A model generated the notes under the pieces. That model worked only from the letters and a program-made list of their open reading frames with translations. It was not told where the DNA came from and ran no database searches. Positions 1 to 8,750 of a stretch of DNA of 64,000 nt are shown piece after piece (position 1 is the first letter of the stretch; every line of letters begins with the position of its first letter). Both the position numbers and the translations under genes were made by a program. The stretch comes from Dipteris shenzhenensis (lineage: Eukaryota; Polypodiophyta; Polypodiopsida; Gleicheniales), in assembly GCA_047967505.1 (NCBI GenBank), contig CM106539.1; one strand, given 5' to 3'.

Positions 1-543
1 CCAGGCAAAGCATATCTGATGGTGACAATACTTTGCACGCACCTCAACGTAGTTGAAACGGACTTGCGTGCAAAGTGGAGCCCCCATCTGATAAGTACTT
101 GTTTGATTAACACACCTAGGACCGTGTTTTTTCATGGTTGTGCATGACACTAAGGCAAAAACATTATTTTATGCTTGATCGACAATGCAAAGCATATCCG
201 ATGGGCACAATACTTTGCACACACCTTCAACTAGGTGGAATTGACTTACATGCAAAGTGGCACTCCCATCCCATAAGTGCTTGATCGGATAACATACCTA
301 GCAGCGTGTTTTTTCACGGATGTGCATGACACTAGAGCAAAAATAGTATTTATTGCTCGATCGATCATGCAAAGGATATCCGATGGGCACAACACTTTTC
401 GTACACCTCAACCTAGGTGGTATTGGAATGTTCTCAAAGAGGCACACCCATCCGATAAGTACTTGGTCAGATAACACACCTAAGGGCGTGTTTTTTTGCG
501 GATGTGCATATCACTACGGAAAAAACGTGTAGAATGCGTAATC
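1..543. repeat. 182-bp satellite, A-B-C higher-order repeat (left block)
   Basis: Three monomers of about 182 bp are visible, each with a GCAAAG(C/G)ATATC-GATGG core near positions 5, 186 and 369. They are three distinguishable types: A has a GTTGAAAC block, B has GGTGGAATTGACTTACATGC, and C has GGTGGTATTG followed by TTCTCAAAGAGGC. The same A-B-C order resumes at 13405, so this block and the one at 13395-15460 are one array split by an insertion. The ~65-residue open frames in it repeat with the monomer and are not genes. The monomer length is close to that of many plant centromeric or subtelomeric satellites, but location on the chromosome cannot be told. Confidence 0.9.
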
Positions 544-572
544 GGGTGGTAGCAAGCTAAGGGTGTCCACTT
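544..572 (+). repeat. Left terminal inverted repeat of the 12.85-kb element
   Basis: Begins GGG and contains GCAAGCTAAGGGTG and CCACTT. It pairs with the reverse complement of 13367-13394. The preceding AATC at 540-543 is the target duplication. Confidence 0.8.
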
Positions 573-639
573 CCGGACCACTTTCGGGTGAGTGTGACAC
601 CCGCTCGAGTGAAAATACAAAGGTTTTTCTTCGGTCTGC

Positions 640-1285
640 CATACCTCGATCGAGGTATGATCTCCAATGAAAATCACACACGAGGACAACCGAGCCAAGT
701 CGATACCTCGATCGAGGTCCTGAACTTTTTTCACCGAACCGAGCCTATACCTCGATTGAGGTCTTTTGGCATGCCACCTATACATGCCACCTATACCTCG
801 TTTGAGGTATCGTGGCAATCCAGCTATACCTCGATCAAGTTATTGTGGCGTGTCCAGCTAGACCTCGATCGAGGTATGTGCCATCCGACAAGGCAGTTGA
901 CATACCTCGATTGAGGTATGCTGGACCGATGACTTGGCCGCATGTCGAATACATCAATCGAGATATGTGGCATCCGTCTGCTGCTGACATACCTCGATTG
1001 AGGTATCGTGGCAGGTCCATACCTCGATCGAGGTAGATGTGCCCATGTGTATGGGGCATGTCAAATACCTCGATCGAGGTATAGAGTTATGACAGAGCGA
1101 TGTACATGTGGCATGTAAAATACCTCGATCGATGTATCGTGGCATGTCTATACCTCGATCGAGGTATGATGGAGCGATATATATGCTGCATGTGAAATAC
1201 CTCGATCGAGGTAGGGAGACCCTAAATTTTCTTATATAAAGAGAGTGACCCCCCTCATTCTTCATACCTCAATCGAGCTCCTCCT
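640..1285. promoter_or_regulatory. Array of ~15 TACCTCGATCGAGGTA palindromes (left)
   Basis: About fifteen exact or slightly degenerate copies of the 16-bp perfect palindrome TACCTCGATCGAGGTA occur here, for example near 642, 702, 749, 794, 861, 902, 991, 1019, 1066, 1150 and 1196. Spacing is irregular (about 28-60 bp) and the separators are enriched in TGGCATGT-like words. The array lies between the left end of the element and a TATA-like box at 1232-1240. Each unit has two or more CpG sites. Established knowledge: transposases such as the CACTA TNPA bind arrays of short subterminal repeats. Inference: these are binding sites of a dimeric element-encoded protein that also controls the adjacent promoter. 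Confidence 0.8.
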
Positions 1286-1386
1286 CATCGACTGATTTCG
1301 GATTTGCGAGAGGTCGACGGAATTGCGGTAGCGACGGAGAGCGACCGACGGACGACATCATAGATGGACGGAGCGGGAGAGTCCAG
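1232..1386 (+). promoter_or_regulatory. TATA box, leader exon and 5' splice site of RING-like gene
   Basis: TTATATAAA at 1232-1240 follows the palindrome array directly. About 145 bp downstream, AGTCCAG is followed by GTAAGG (from 1387), a good 5' splice site, and then by an AT-rich stretch that behaves like an intron up to about 1860-1880. The arrangement suggests a non-coding first exon. No transcript evidence is available. Confidence 0.5.
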
Positions 1387-3540
1387 GTAAGGTTTTTTTA
1401 ATGTAGCATTTTTTTTTGCTAAAATTTATTTAAATTTTAGTTAGAGATTCCACACACAAAAAAAGTGTGTGTGTGCTTAGATTAAAAAGTCCCATCAATA
1501 ATTGAGCCATATAGTTAATTCCATCAATTAAATAAAAAGTAAAAAAAGGAAAACATATAAGGAAAAAATATTTGAGACATCTAAGTTTAAAAATGCAACA
1601 ACTAGAGTTTGAAAAAATTTTAATCAAAATTAATAATTTTTAATAATATTGAGTTTGATAAACATAATATTGAGCCACACATTTGGCCCATCTACCGGTA
1701 GGTGCATAGGATGATCCCAACGACATCCTACCTCATCAAGGAGTACGTATAAATAGTTTTCATTACGTAAATAGATTATAAGTCATATTTAATAGAATAT
1801 TATTTTCATTACCCAAATAGAATATTAATTTCCATGTGTTTTTTTTGTGCATGCGCTAGCCAGTGAACAGGTTCTGGCACCACTATTCGTATGCACATAG
1901 AGATTCTGAGAGCTAAGATGAGGGCACTGCAGGATGCTAGGGCACCCCCTCACTTGGTTGCAAGTCTAGATTCAATTATTGAGGCTCTGGGTCGATTGGA
2001 CACAGTTGAGGACGTTGTGGATAGCTTTCAGGCACAGGCTGAGGCAGAGATCACTGGTCATGGCTTGGATTGGAGAGCCATTCTGGAGAGCCATTCGACA
2101 GTTGTTTGAGCATGAGTCATTGCCTCACAGGTAGGCCTTAGAGGATATGTTTTGGGATGGTCACAGTGAGGCGATGCGACCACGATCAGGGCTGCCCTTG
2201 CATATTTTACGTTGTAGGCACCCCATCATAGTAGCACACATTTATCCGAGATATCTCGCTGCGAATGGTGGTCGATTGCCTCACAACCGTCAGATAGCCA
2301 GGTCATTTGCCATGCAGCTATACGCTGAGTTTGTGCTTGGTCATCGAGTAGACTACCTTAGTACCCGTCCAAGATCAGGAGCGGGACATGGTAGGATGGG
2401 GCGTCAGGAGCATGAGATTGCAGGTGTTCGGCATCGACACGAGGCACCAAAGTTGCACACTATCCCTGCACCGGCATTGCAAGCTATTGGAGGATGGATT
2501 AGGGGGGATGTTCATTCAGTGACATCATCCTTGCACGACATGGTCTTTGCCCTATCGAGATCACTTTCGATTCCACCTCCCACATCGATGGAGCCTCCCA
2601 CATCTACACCACCTCCCACATCTACACTACCTCAGCACGAGTTGTAGACTCAAGACGCACGGATTGCATAGTTGGAGGCATTGTTGGCCGAGTCTAGGGA
2701 CGAGGTTAGTTATTCTGATTATTTTAGTTTATTTTTTTGTAGCGTGTTTTGAACTGAAGTTTTTTGGTTAATTCTCACCATGTACGCGACATGTTTGCAT
2801 TGCTGGCACATCTATTGCGACAGGATATGGAGTCTCGTGTACGACTGTTGGAGGCAGATTTGGAGGAGCAGAGGAGTCAGACACGCATAGCATACCATCG
2901 TGCGGAGCACTATATTTTGCAGTTGAGACATATTAGTCGTGATCCATCTCGCCATAGGATCGACCCCAGTGTGGCCCTATACCCCGCTCCTCCTGTAGAT
3001 GTGCCAACTAGGACACCCATAGATGCAGCAGTCATAGCTAGGCTTCCTACTGCCACTTGTGTCCTTTGCCACGAGGAGTTTGACACCATAGGGTGGTTTG
3101 GACTAGGATGTGGCCACATCGCACGTCTCCATTGCATGACCCGCCACATGGTGGCATGATCAGTGTGCCCTGTATGCTTTGCTGACATTGATGTGGCCAC
3201 ATACAGAGGACTAGGCATGGATGATCTGTATCATGTCATCGTCAAGCCTTTGATCCATTCACCCGCGTGGTCTTGACATAGCACTACAGGGAGGAGGCAC
3301 AAAGAGCTTTGCTAATGCAGGAGGGTGCTGATACATTTGTGGTTGCAGTGTGTGTTCCACGACGCTTCTCATATGGTGATTTCATGCCAGGTGATGAGGC
3401 ACGAGCAGAGGAGGCACGCCATATTGAGCGAGAGGCAGAGCTGCAGACATCATTGTAGCAGTGGGTGGAGCAGCAGCTTGGGTGGCCGAGACCAGCATCT
3501 TCTACATGTAGAGACGATAGGGTTTAGGGTTTAGTCGTGC
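1250..3540 (+). pseudogene. Decayed RING-finger-like passenger gene of the transposon
   Basis: After a leader and an AT-rich intron (about 1387-1880), coding-like segments run through 1891-2109, 2147-2647 and 2764-3159 in different frames, with continued coding character to about 3535. The segment ending at 3159 has CVLC, then 13 residues, then CGH and HC; after an in-frame TGA (3158-3160) the same frame reads CPVC, completing a C-x2-C ... C-x-H ... C-x2-C pattern typical of a RING or RING-like zinc domain (ubiquitin ligase family). Upstream are a charged helical stretch (around 2820-2940) and a Pro/Thr-rich linker (2570-2640). A probable short intron (GTTAGT...TTTTTGTAG) lies at 2705-2742. 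Frameshifts and the stops at 2110, 3158 and 3455 mark it as broken. Ubiquitin-ligase activity is family knowledge, not shown here, and the histidine spacing is atypical. Confidence 0.6.
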
Positions 3541-4960
3541 TAGTAGGGATTGTAAAAATGTATGCATTATACCTTCCACATGGCGCAAACCAAATCAGTT
3601 GGACACCAAATCTTGCGTGGATGTACGTTTAGGGTAGCCTAAGAGCCGTGTGAAGTTTCATCCCCAACAGGGTTTAGAATTTAGGGTTTAGTCGTGCTAG
3701 TAGGGATTGCAAAAATGTATGCATTATACCTTCCACGTGGTGCATACCAAATCATTTGGGCACCAAATCTTACGTGGATATACGTCTAGGGTAGCCTAAG
3801 AGCTGTGTGAAGTTTCATCCCCAACAGGGTTTAGGGTTTAGGGTTTAGGGTTTAGTCGTGCTAGTAGGGATTGTAAAAATGTATGCATTATACCTTCCAC
3901 GTGGCGCATACCAAATCAGTTGGACACCAAATCTTGCGTGGATGTATGTCTAGGGTAGCCTAAGAGCCGTGTGAAGTTTCATCCCCAAAAGGGTTTAGGG
4001 TTTAGTAGGGATTGTAAAAATGTACGCATTATACCTTCCACATGGTGCATACCAAATCAGTTGGACACCAAATCTTGCGTGGATGTACGTCTAGGGTAGT
4101 CTAAGAGTCATGTGAAGTTTCATCCCCAACAGATAAGTCCACGTGTGTATTTCATTAGTTCGTGCGCCATTTTTCATACGTAGTCGTGCTAGTAGGGATT
4201 ATAAAAATGTATGCATTATACCTTCCACGTGGTGCATACCAAATCAGTTGGACACCAAATCTTGCATGGATGTATGTCTATGGTAGCCTAAGAGCCGTGC
4301 AAAGTTTAATCTCCAACAGATAAGTCCACATGCATATTTCGTTAGTACATGCGCCATTTTTCATATGTAGTCGTGCTAGTAGGGATTGTAAAAATGTACC
4401 CATTATACCTTCCACATGGCGCATACCAAATCAGTTTGAGACCAAATCTTGTGTGGATGTATGTATAGGGTGGCCTAAGAGTCGTGCGAAGTTTCATCCC
4501 CAACAAATAAGTCCACACGCATATTTCGTTAGTACGTGCGCCATAGCTTTGCCACAGTCGTGCTAGTAGGGATTGTAAAAATGTACGCATTGTACCTTCC
4601 ACGTGGTGCATACCAAATCAGTTCGAGACCAAATCTCACATGGATGTATGTCTAGGGTGGCCTAAGAGTCGTGCAAAGTTTCATCCCCAACAGATAAGTC
4701 CACACGCGTATTTTATTAGTACGTGCGCCATAGCTTTGCCGCAGTCGTGCTAGTAGGGATTGTAAAAATGTATGCATTATACCTTCCACGTGGTGCATAC
4801 CAAATCAGTTGGAGACCAAATCTTGCGTGGATGTATGTCTAGGGTGACCTAAGAGTCGTGCAAAGTTTCATCCCCAACAGAAATGTCCACATGCGTATTT
4901 CGTTAGTATGTGGACCATTTTTCATACGTAGTCATGCTAGTAGGGACCAACAGATAAGTC
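3526..4960 (+). repeat. Tandem array of ~157-188-bp units with telomere-like spacers
   Basis: Units recur with TCGTGCTAGTAGGGATTGT starting near 3535, 3692, 3856, about 4000, 4183, 4371, 4558, 4745 and 4932. The later units have a steady 187-bp period. The early units are shorter (about 145-164 bp) because the spacer is replaced by GGGTTTAGGGTTTAG, a (TTTAGGG)n telomere-like stretch of up to four repeats. The array starts exactly where the RING-like gene ends and lies between the two genes of the element. No coding capacity is seen. Confidence 0.85.
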
Positions 4961-5267
4961 CACACACATATTTCATTAGTACGTGTGCGAATTTTCTTGG
5001 TCACGTTTTTTAAATGTCCTAAAGCACAAAACAAATTACAACATTACTACTAATAAACAATTTTTTGTTTTACAAACACAACAAATCCCATTGAGAAGAC
5101 ATCGGACATCATCTATAAAATAGAATCTAATACAATGATGTGTATGAATGTGTATACAACCATCAGAGTGAAATACAAAATATGAGTCCATGAAAATTAC
5201 AATGGTACGGTCACATAGTGAGCCTATACATATCGAATACAAAAATGTGTAATCAACTAGTGATACC
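4961..5267. other. Intergenic tail of the transposon, no gene seen
   Basis: AT-rich sequence between the tandem array and the inserted LTR element. It lay directly downstream of the minus-strand transposase-like gene before the LTR element inserted, so it may be its 3' untranslated region. No motif beyond that was found. Confidence 0.5.
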
Positions 5268-5742
5268 TGTTAGGGGCAAAAGCAGCAACAGCGAAGAGGA
5301 ACTAGGGGGGGAGTCCTTAGATTATTAGTCCTTAGATTATTATCATTAATACGTTGTATCTTGAGATATGAAAAGACGGAAGTTCTAGGGGCAGACGGAG
5401 AACTGAATAGGCACGGCAACCGTCATGGCAACCGTGAAGGCGTTATGTGTGCCGGTTAGATAAGAGAGAAGAGAGCGATCATTCAGGGGGATCATTGAGG
5501 ATCATTGATGAGGATCGGAGCAAGGATCAGTGCTATGTATCAGAGAGTACAGTGTTGTATTGCTCGGAGAAATGTAATACAGAGATTCTATTGCATCTAC
5601 CTTATTGTTTTATCATGAATGATTCTGTCGATCACTGTTCTACTCTATGTATTTTCATACGCAGTTCTGAAGTACGATTACGCATGTAAATCTGTCGCAG
5701 TAGTGCGTTTCGAGTTAGTCTTCAGAGTAGAGAGGGCTAACA
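5268..5742 (+). repeat. 5' LTR of the gag-only element
   Basis: 475 bp, TG...CA ends, matching 8216-8690 throughout as far as can be checked by eye. The sequence just after it (CTTTGGCGACCACGG) should be the tRNA primer site, but it is not the usual initiator-Met match. Confidence 0.92.
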
Positions 5743-5848
5743 CTTTGGCGACCACGGAAGATTTCCATGTTTGTCGCGGTGGATACCCCGGAGAGGTTGG
5801 ATGCTCCCCATCTGTAATACTCTGATTCCTCGGTGCGTAGACTAGCGC

Positions 5849-7168
5849 ATGAATGACGCTGGGAGTGAGCCAGGGGGAACATCGCGCTCTCCGGAACGGC
5901 CTCGGGAGCCTGCAACTCCAGTATCGGCACGTACAACCCGCGAGGAACGGCATGACAGATATGTGGCTCAACGTGATCTTCTCTTCGGCTTCTTCACGGA
6001 TAGTGAGAGTAGTAGTCGCTCTGACACACCTCCGCTGATCCCAGGAGAGGAAGGTCCAGTCGTTTGCGGTGTTCAGGAGGAAGGCGAATCCTCCGGACGC
6101 AGTAGCCCGTTCGATTTAACAGGTACTCCTCCGAAAGACGAAGCGTCACCGTTGCGGAATTCCCCACCACCGAGTCCCAGCAGATGGAGGGGTGGTGTGC
6201 CTGCAGGAAGCGGAGCCCCAGGTCCGTCACCAGATCCCGGTAGGGGAGGTGGAGGCGGTGGAGGCGGAGGCGGGGGTGGAGTTCCGGCGGTAAGTAGCGC
6301 GGCTATTCCACCACTGGTACCCAGGATGACGGTGAAGTACCCCAAGTTTGCGGGACGGGATAAGGAGGATGCGGATGCACATATACTATCATTTGAGATG
6401 GCATGGATGGTAAATACGGCTCCACCAGTGCAGGCGACAGATCTTATGAAGATGGCGACTTTCATCCCGACACTGCAGAAGCAGGCGGCAGTATGGATCG
6501 CGCAATATGGAGCTACCCATTTCGCCACGTTTGATCTACTGCGGGATGCCTTTTTGCTCCGGTTTCGGGAGGACAAGACCCGTGTTCATGTCCTGGCCAA
6601 ACTGGGGAAACTGGAACAGAAGAACCAAGAAGTGGAGGCGTATGCGGCCAGGTTTCGGTCGTTGATCCGCCGCCTCGATGCAGCAACTACCCCGGCAGTC
6701 CCCATCCAAAATGCTTACTTCATGGAGGGGCTGAATAAAGGATTGAAAAGGTCCCTGGCATCGTTGGATCTGGAAGCTCTTTCATTGGAAGAAGTCGTCC
6801 AGGCAGCGGTGAGGGCGGAACAAGTTCTGTTTACTTCCAAGGGAAGGAAAGGAAAAGTGAAGTATGAGGAGGCTGAGGGAGACTCCGATACCGATAATGA
6901 GGAGGAGTCGGATCAGTCGGATGAGGAGGAGGACAAACGTTCCATGAGGCGGAAGGCTGGAAAAGCGGCAGGGAAGTCATTTCCGGAAGGATCTGCTGCC
7001 GGAGCCAAAAGCCGGGATAGTGGAATAGGGTCCTCTTCAAAAGTCCGCAAGGATACTTGGTGTAATCGGTGCCGGAATGCAGGACACTTAGCAGAGGAAT
7101 GCGGTTTGAATGAGCGGTGGTGTGTGATTTGCCAAACAGCGACACATACCACGGAGATCTGCCGCTAA
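5849..7168 (+). CDS. gag: Gag protein with two zinc knuckles (retrotransposon)
   Basis: 439 residues from ATG at 5849. The N-terminal 150 residues are Ser/Pro/Glu-rich and low in complexity, with a run of about 13 glycines near residues 132-145. Residues ~155-320 fit the retrotransposon gag (capsid) family, including the W-x-A-Q-Y and LRDAFLLRFRED region. An acidic stretch at ~335-365 precedes a basic linker. The C terminus has two CCHC knuckles, C-x2-C-x4-H-x4-C at ~405-418 and ~425-438, which bind RNA during packaging. The frame closes at TAA 7166-7168, and a third knuckle continues in another frame just downstream. Gag would form the particle that packages the element RNA. The frame is uninterrupted over 1.3 kb, so it may be functional. 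Confidence 0.85.
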   Translation: MNDAGSEPGGTSRSPERPREPATPVSARTTREERHDRYVAQRDLLFGFFTDSESSSRSDTPPLIPGEEGPVVCGVQEEGESSGRSSPFDLTGTPPKDEASPLRNSPPPSPSRWRGGVPAGSGAPGPSPDPGRGGGGGGGGGGGGVPAVSSAAIPPLVPRMTVKYPKFAGRDKEDADAHILSFEMAWMVNTAPPVQATDLMKMATFIPTLQKQAAVWIAQYGATHFATFDLLRDAFLLRFREDKTRVHVLAKLGKLEQKNQEVEAYAARFRSLIRRLDAATTPAVPIQNAYFMEGLNKGLKRSLASLDLEALSLEEVVQAAVRAEQVLFTSKGRKGKVKYEEAEGDSDTDNEEESDQSDEEEDKRSMRRKAGKAAGKSFPEGSAAGAKSRDSGIGSSSKVRKDTWCNRCRNAGHLAEECGLNERWCVICQTATHTTEICR

Positions 7169-7169
7169 C

Positions 7170-8276
7170 GCACGAATAGCCCCGACACCAACGGTGGCGG
7201 CGGTAGTTGCGACACCACACGCAGCACCAGCCGCGGTACCAGCCGCACCGGCGAAAAGACCTTGGCGGCCGAGAACGGCTGGAACAGGTGCAGATGAACC
7301 AGCAGGGGAACGGACGTTCCTATGTTTTTATTGCAATCAACCCGGACATAGAAAGGTAGATTGCGAATTATTCAAGCGCCACAAGGCGGAAAGGGAAGCA
7401 ACCCGGGGATCCGGAGAAGGCAAGTCCGCACCAGCAGTGAACGCGGTTCTGATTATCGAATGCGATGATGACAGTCCGCAACAGGATAGTAAGGAGCCTA
7501 GTCCGCAGTCCGAAGAAGTACCGGAAGTACCGGCGGGTGTCCCTGTTGAAGGCAAAGTGGGAGGAAGTGCGAGCGGAGATGTGCTCGTGGTCACACGATC
7601 CCAGGAAAAGATGCGGGACTACAAGGCCCCGCAAGAGAAGGGGAGACCTCCGGCGTTGGATTGGCAGGCACAACAAAAGGTGCGGTCGACGGTCGGTGAA
7701 TGGGTCCAGAAAACCCCAACGGTGTTACCTAGGCCTAGCGCGGAAAAAGCAGTCTCGGTGACAGAGAATGGTGCGAAGGTGGCAAGGCGCCTGCAAGGAG
7801 ACTAGCCAGAAGCGACTTGTCTACCTACCAGTCAGAAGGACAGCCTGGTGACCGGCGAGGAGGGTGTTGAACCATATGATTTATGGCAGGATTTGCGGAA
7901 ACAGCAAATACACATGACAATGGAGCAATTGTTAGCATTGGTACCCAATTTCCGGAGTTCTCTCATCAAACAATTGACGGAACCAGTCAGGGCGATGGAG
8001 TCGGAGATGGAAGCGGTAACAATGGAAATCGACCGGCGCAAGCGGCTCCGGCAGTACAAGTACCGGCGCCGGCGGCTCCAGCAGTTCCAGCAGTTCCGGC
8101 GGCAGCGGCAGCAGCGGCGGCGGACGATGACGGTGGCGATGTCGAGGATGAACCGTAGCGGAGAACCGGTGGGTTCGGATGCGGATCCGGAATCCGATTC
8201 ACCGGGAGTGCCAAGTGTTAGGGGCAAAAGCAGCAACAGCGAAGAGGAACTAGGGGGGGAGTCCTTAGATTATTAG
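7170..8276 (+). CDS. Downstream Gag/pre-protease frame with third zinc knuckle
   Basis: This frame is open from upstream of 7170 and shifted relative to gag. It reads a third CCHC knuckle (CFYCNQPGHRKVDC, about 7324-7365), a VVTRSQ motif near 7588, then an amber TAG at 7803-7805. In the same frame beyond the TAG it reads a PYDLWQDLRKQQIHMTMEQL segment. That segment resembles the stretch preceding the aspartic protease of gypsy polyproteins. Protease and everything after it are missing, and the frame runs into the 3' LTR at 8216. Whether the shift after 7150 and the amber codon are recoding signals or mutations cannot be decided from one copy. No ATG is needed if it is expressed by frameshifting; the first start-like codon is GTG at 7194. 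Confidence 0.55.
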
Positions 8277-8690
8277 TCCTTAGATTATTATCATTAATAC
8301 GTTGTATCTTGAGATATGAAAAGACGGAAGTTCTAGGGGCAGACGGAGAACTGAATAGGCACGGCAACCGTCATGGCAACCGTGAAGGCGTTATGTGTGC
8401 CGGTTAGATAAGAGAGAAGAGAGCGATCATTCAGGGGGATCATTGAGGATCATTGATGAGGATCGGAGCAAGGATCAGTGCTATGTATCAGAGAGTACAG
8501 TGTTGTATTGCTCGGAGAAATGTAATACAGAGATTCTATTGCATCTACCTTATTGTTTTATCATGAATGATTCTGTCGATCACTGTTCTACTCTATGTAT
8601 TTTCATACGCAGTTCTGAAGTACGATTACGCATGTAAATCTGTCGCAGTAGTGCGTTTCGAGTTAGTCTTCAGAGTAGAGAGGGCTAACA
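8216..8690 (+). repeat. 3' LTR of the gag-only element
   Basis: 475 bp, same ends and sequence as 5268-5742, followed by the ATACC target duplication. The purine tract just upstream (CACCGGGAGTG) is weak for a polypurine tract. Confidence 0.92.
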
Positions 8691-8750
8691 ATACCCAATA
8701 AAAATCAATCTGATCAACTGATGATCCCAAAAAATATGGTATGTAATGTG

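Larger units (their letters stand above)
5268..8690 (+). mobile_element. Young gag-only LTR retrotransposon (TR-GAG type)
   Basis: Two 475-bp LTRs (5268-5742 and 8216-8690) begin TGTTAGGGG and end CTAACA. By eye I find no difference between them. The 5-bp target duplication ATACC lies at 5263-5267 and 8691-8695. The 2.47-kb interior encodes only Gag-like protein with zinc knuckles, plus a segment like the region that precedes the protease in gypsy elements. There is no reverse transcriptase, RNase H or integrase. Such elements are called TR-GAG and depend on a partner's polymerase in trans. It inserted just downstream of the stop codon of the transposase-like gene. Equal-length, apparently identical LTRs imply very recent insertion. 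Confidence 0.9.

Noticed and set aside
277-474. 65-residue frames repeated at 277, 14224 and similar positions
   Set aside because: They recur with the 182-bp satellite period, lie across monomer junctions and have no coding character.
480-1265. Overlapping frames reading YLDRGM and PRSRY repeats on both strands
   Set aside because: These are translations of the TACCTCGATCGAGGTA palindromes, which read as similar peptides in several frames.
640-1285. Palindrome array as a CRISPR array
   Set aside because: The genome is eukaryotic, the spacers are irregular in length and not unique, and the unit is a 16-bp palindrome tied to transposon ends.
3526-3860. TTTAGGG repeats as a chromosome end
   Set aside because: Only two to four units at a time, embedded as spacers of an internal tandem array within a transposon.
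7883-8158. Ala/Pro-rich frame as a separate protein of the gag-only element
   Set aside because: It overlaps the frame with the recognisable pre-protease segment and owes its length to a low-complexity GC-rich stretch; which frame is used past 8000 remains unclear.
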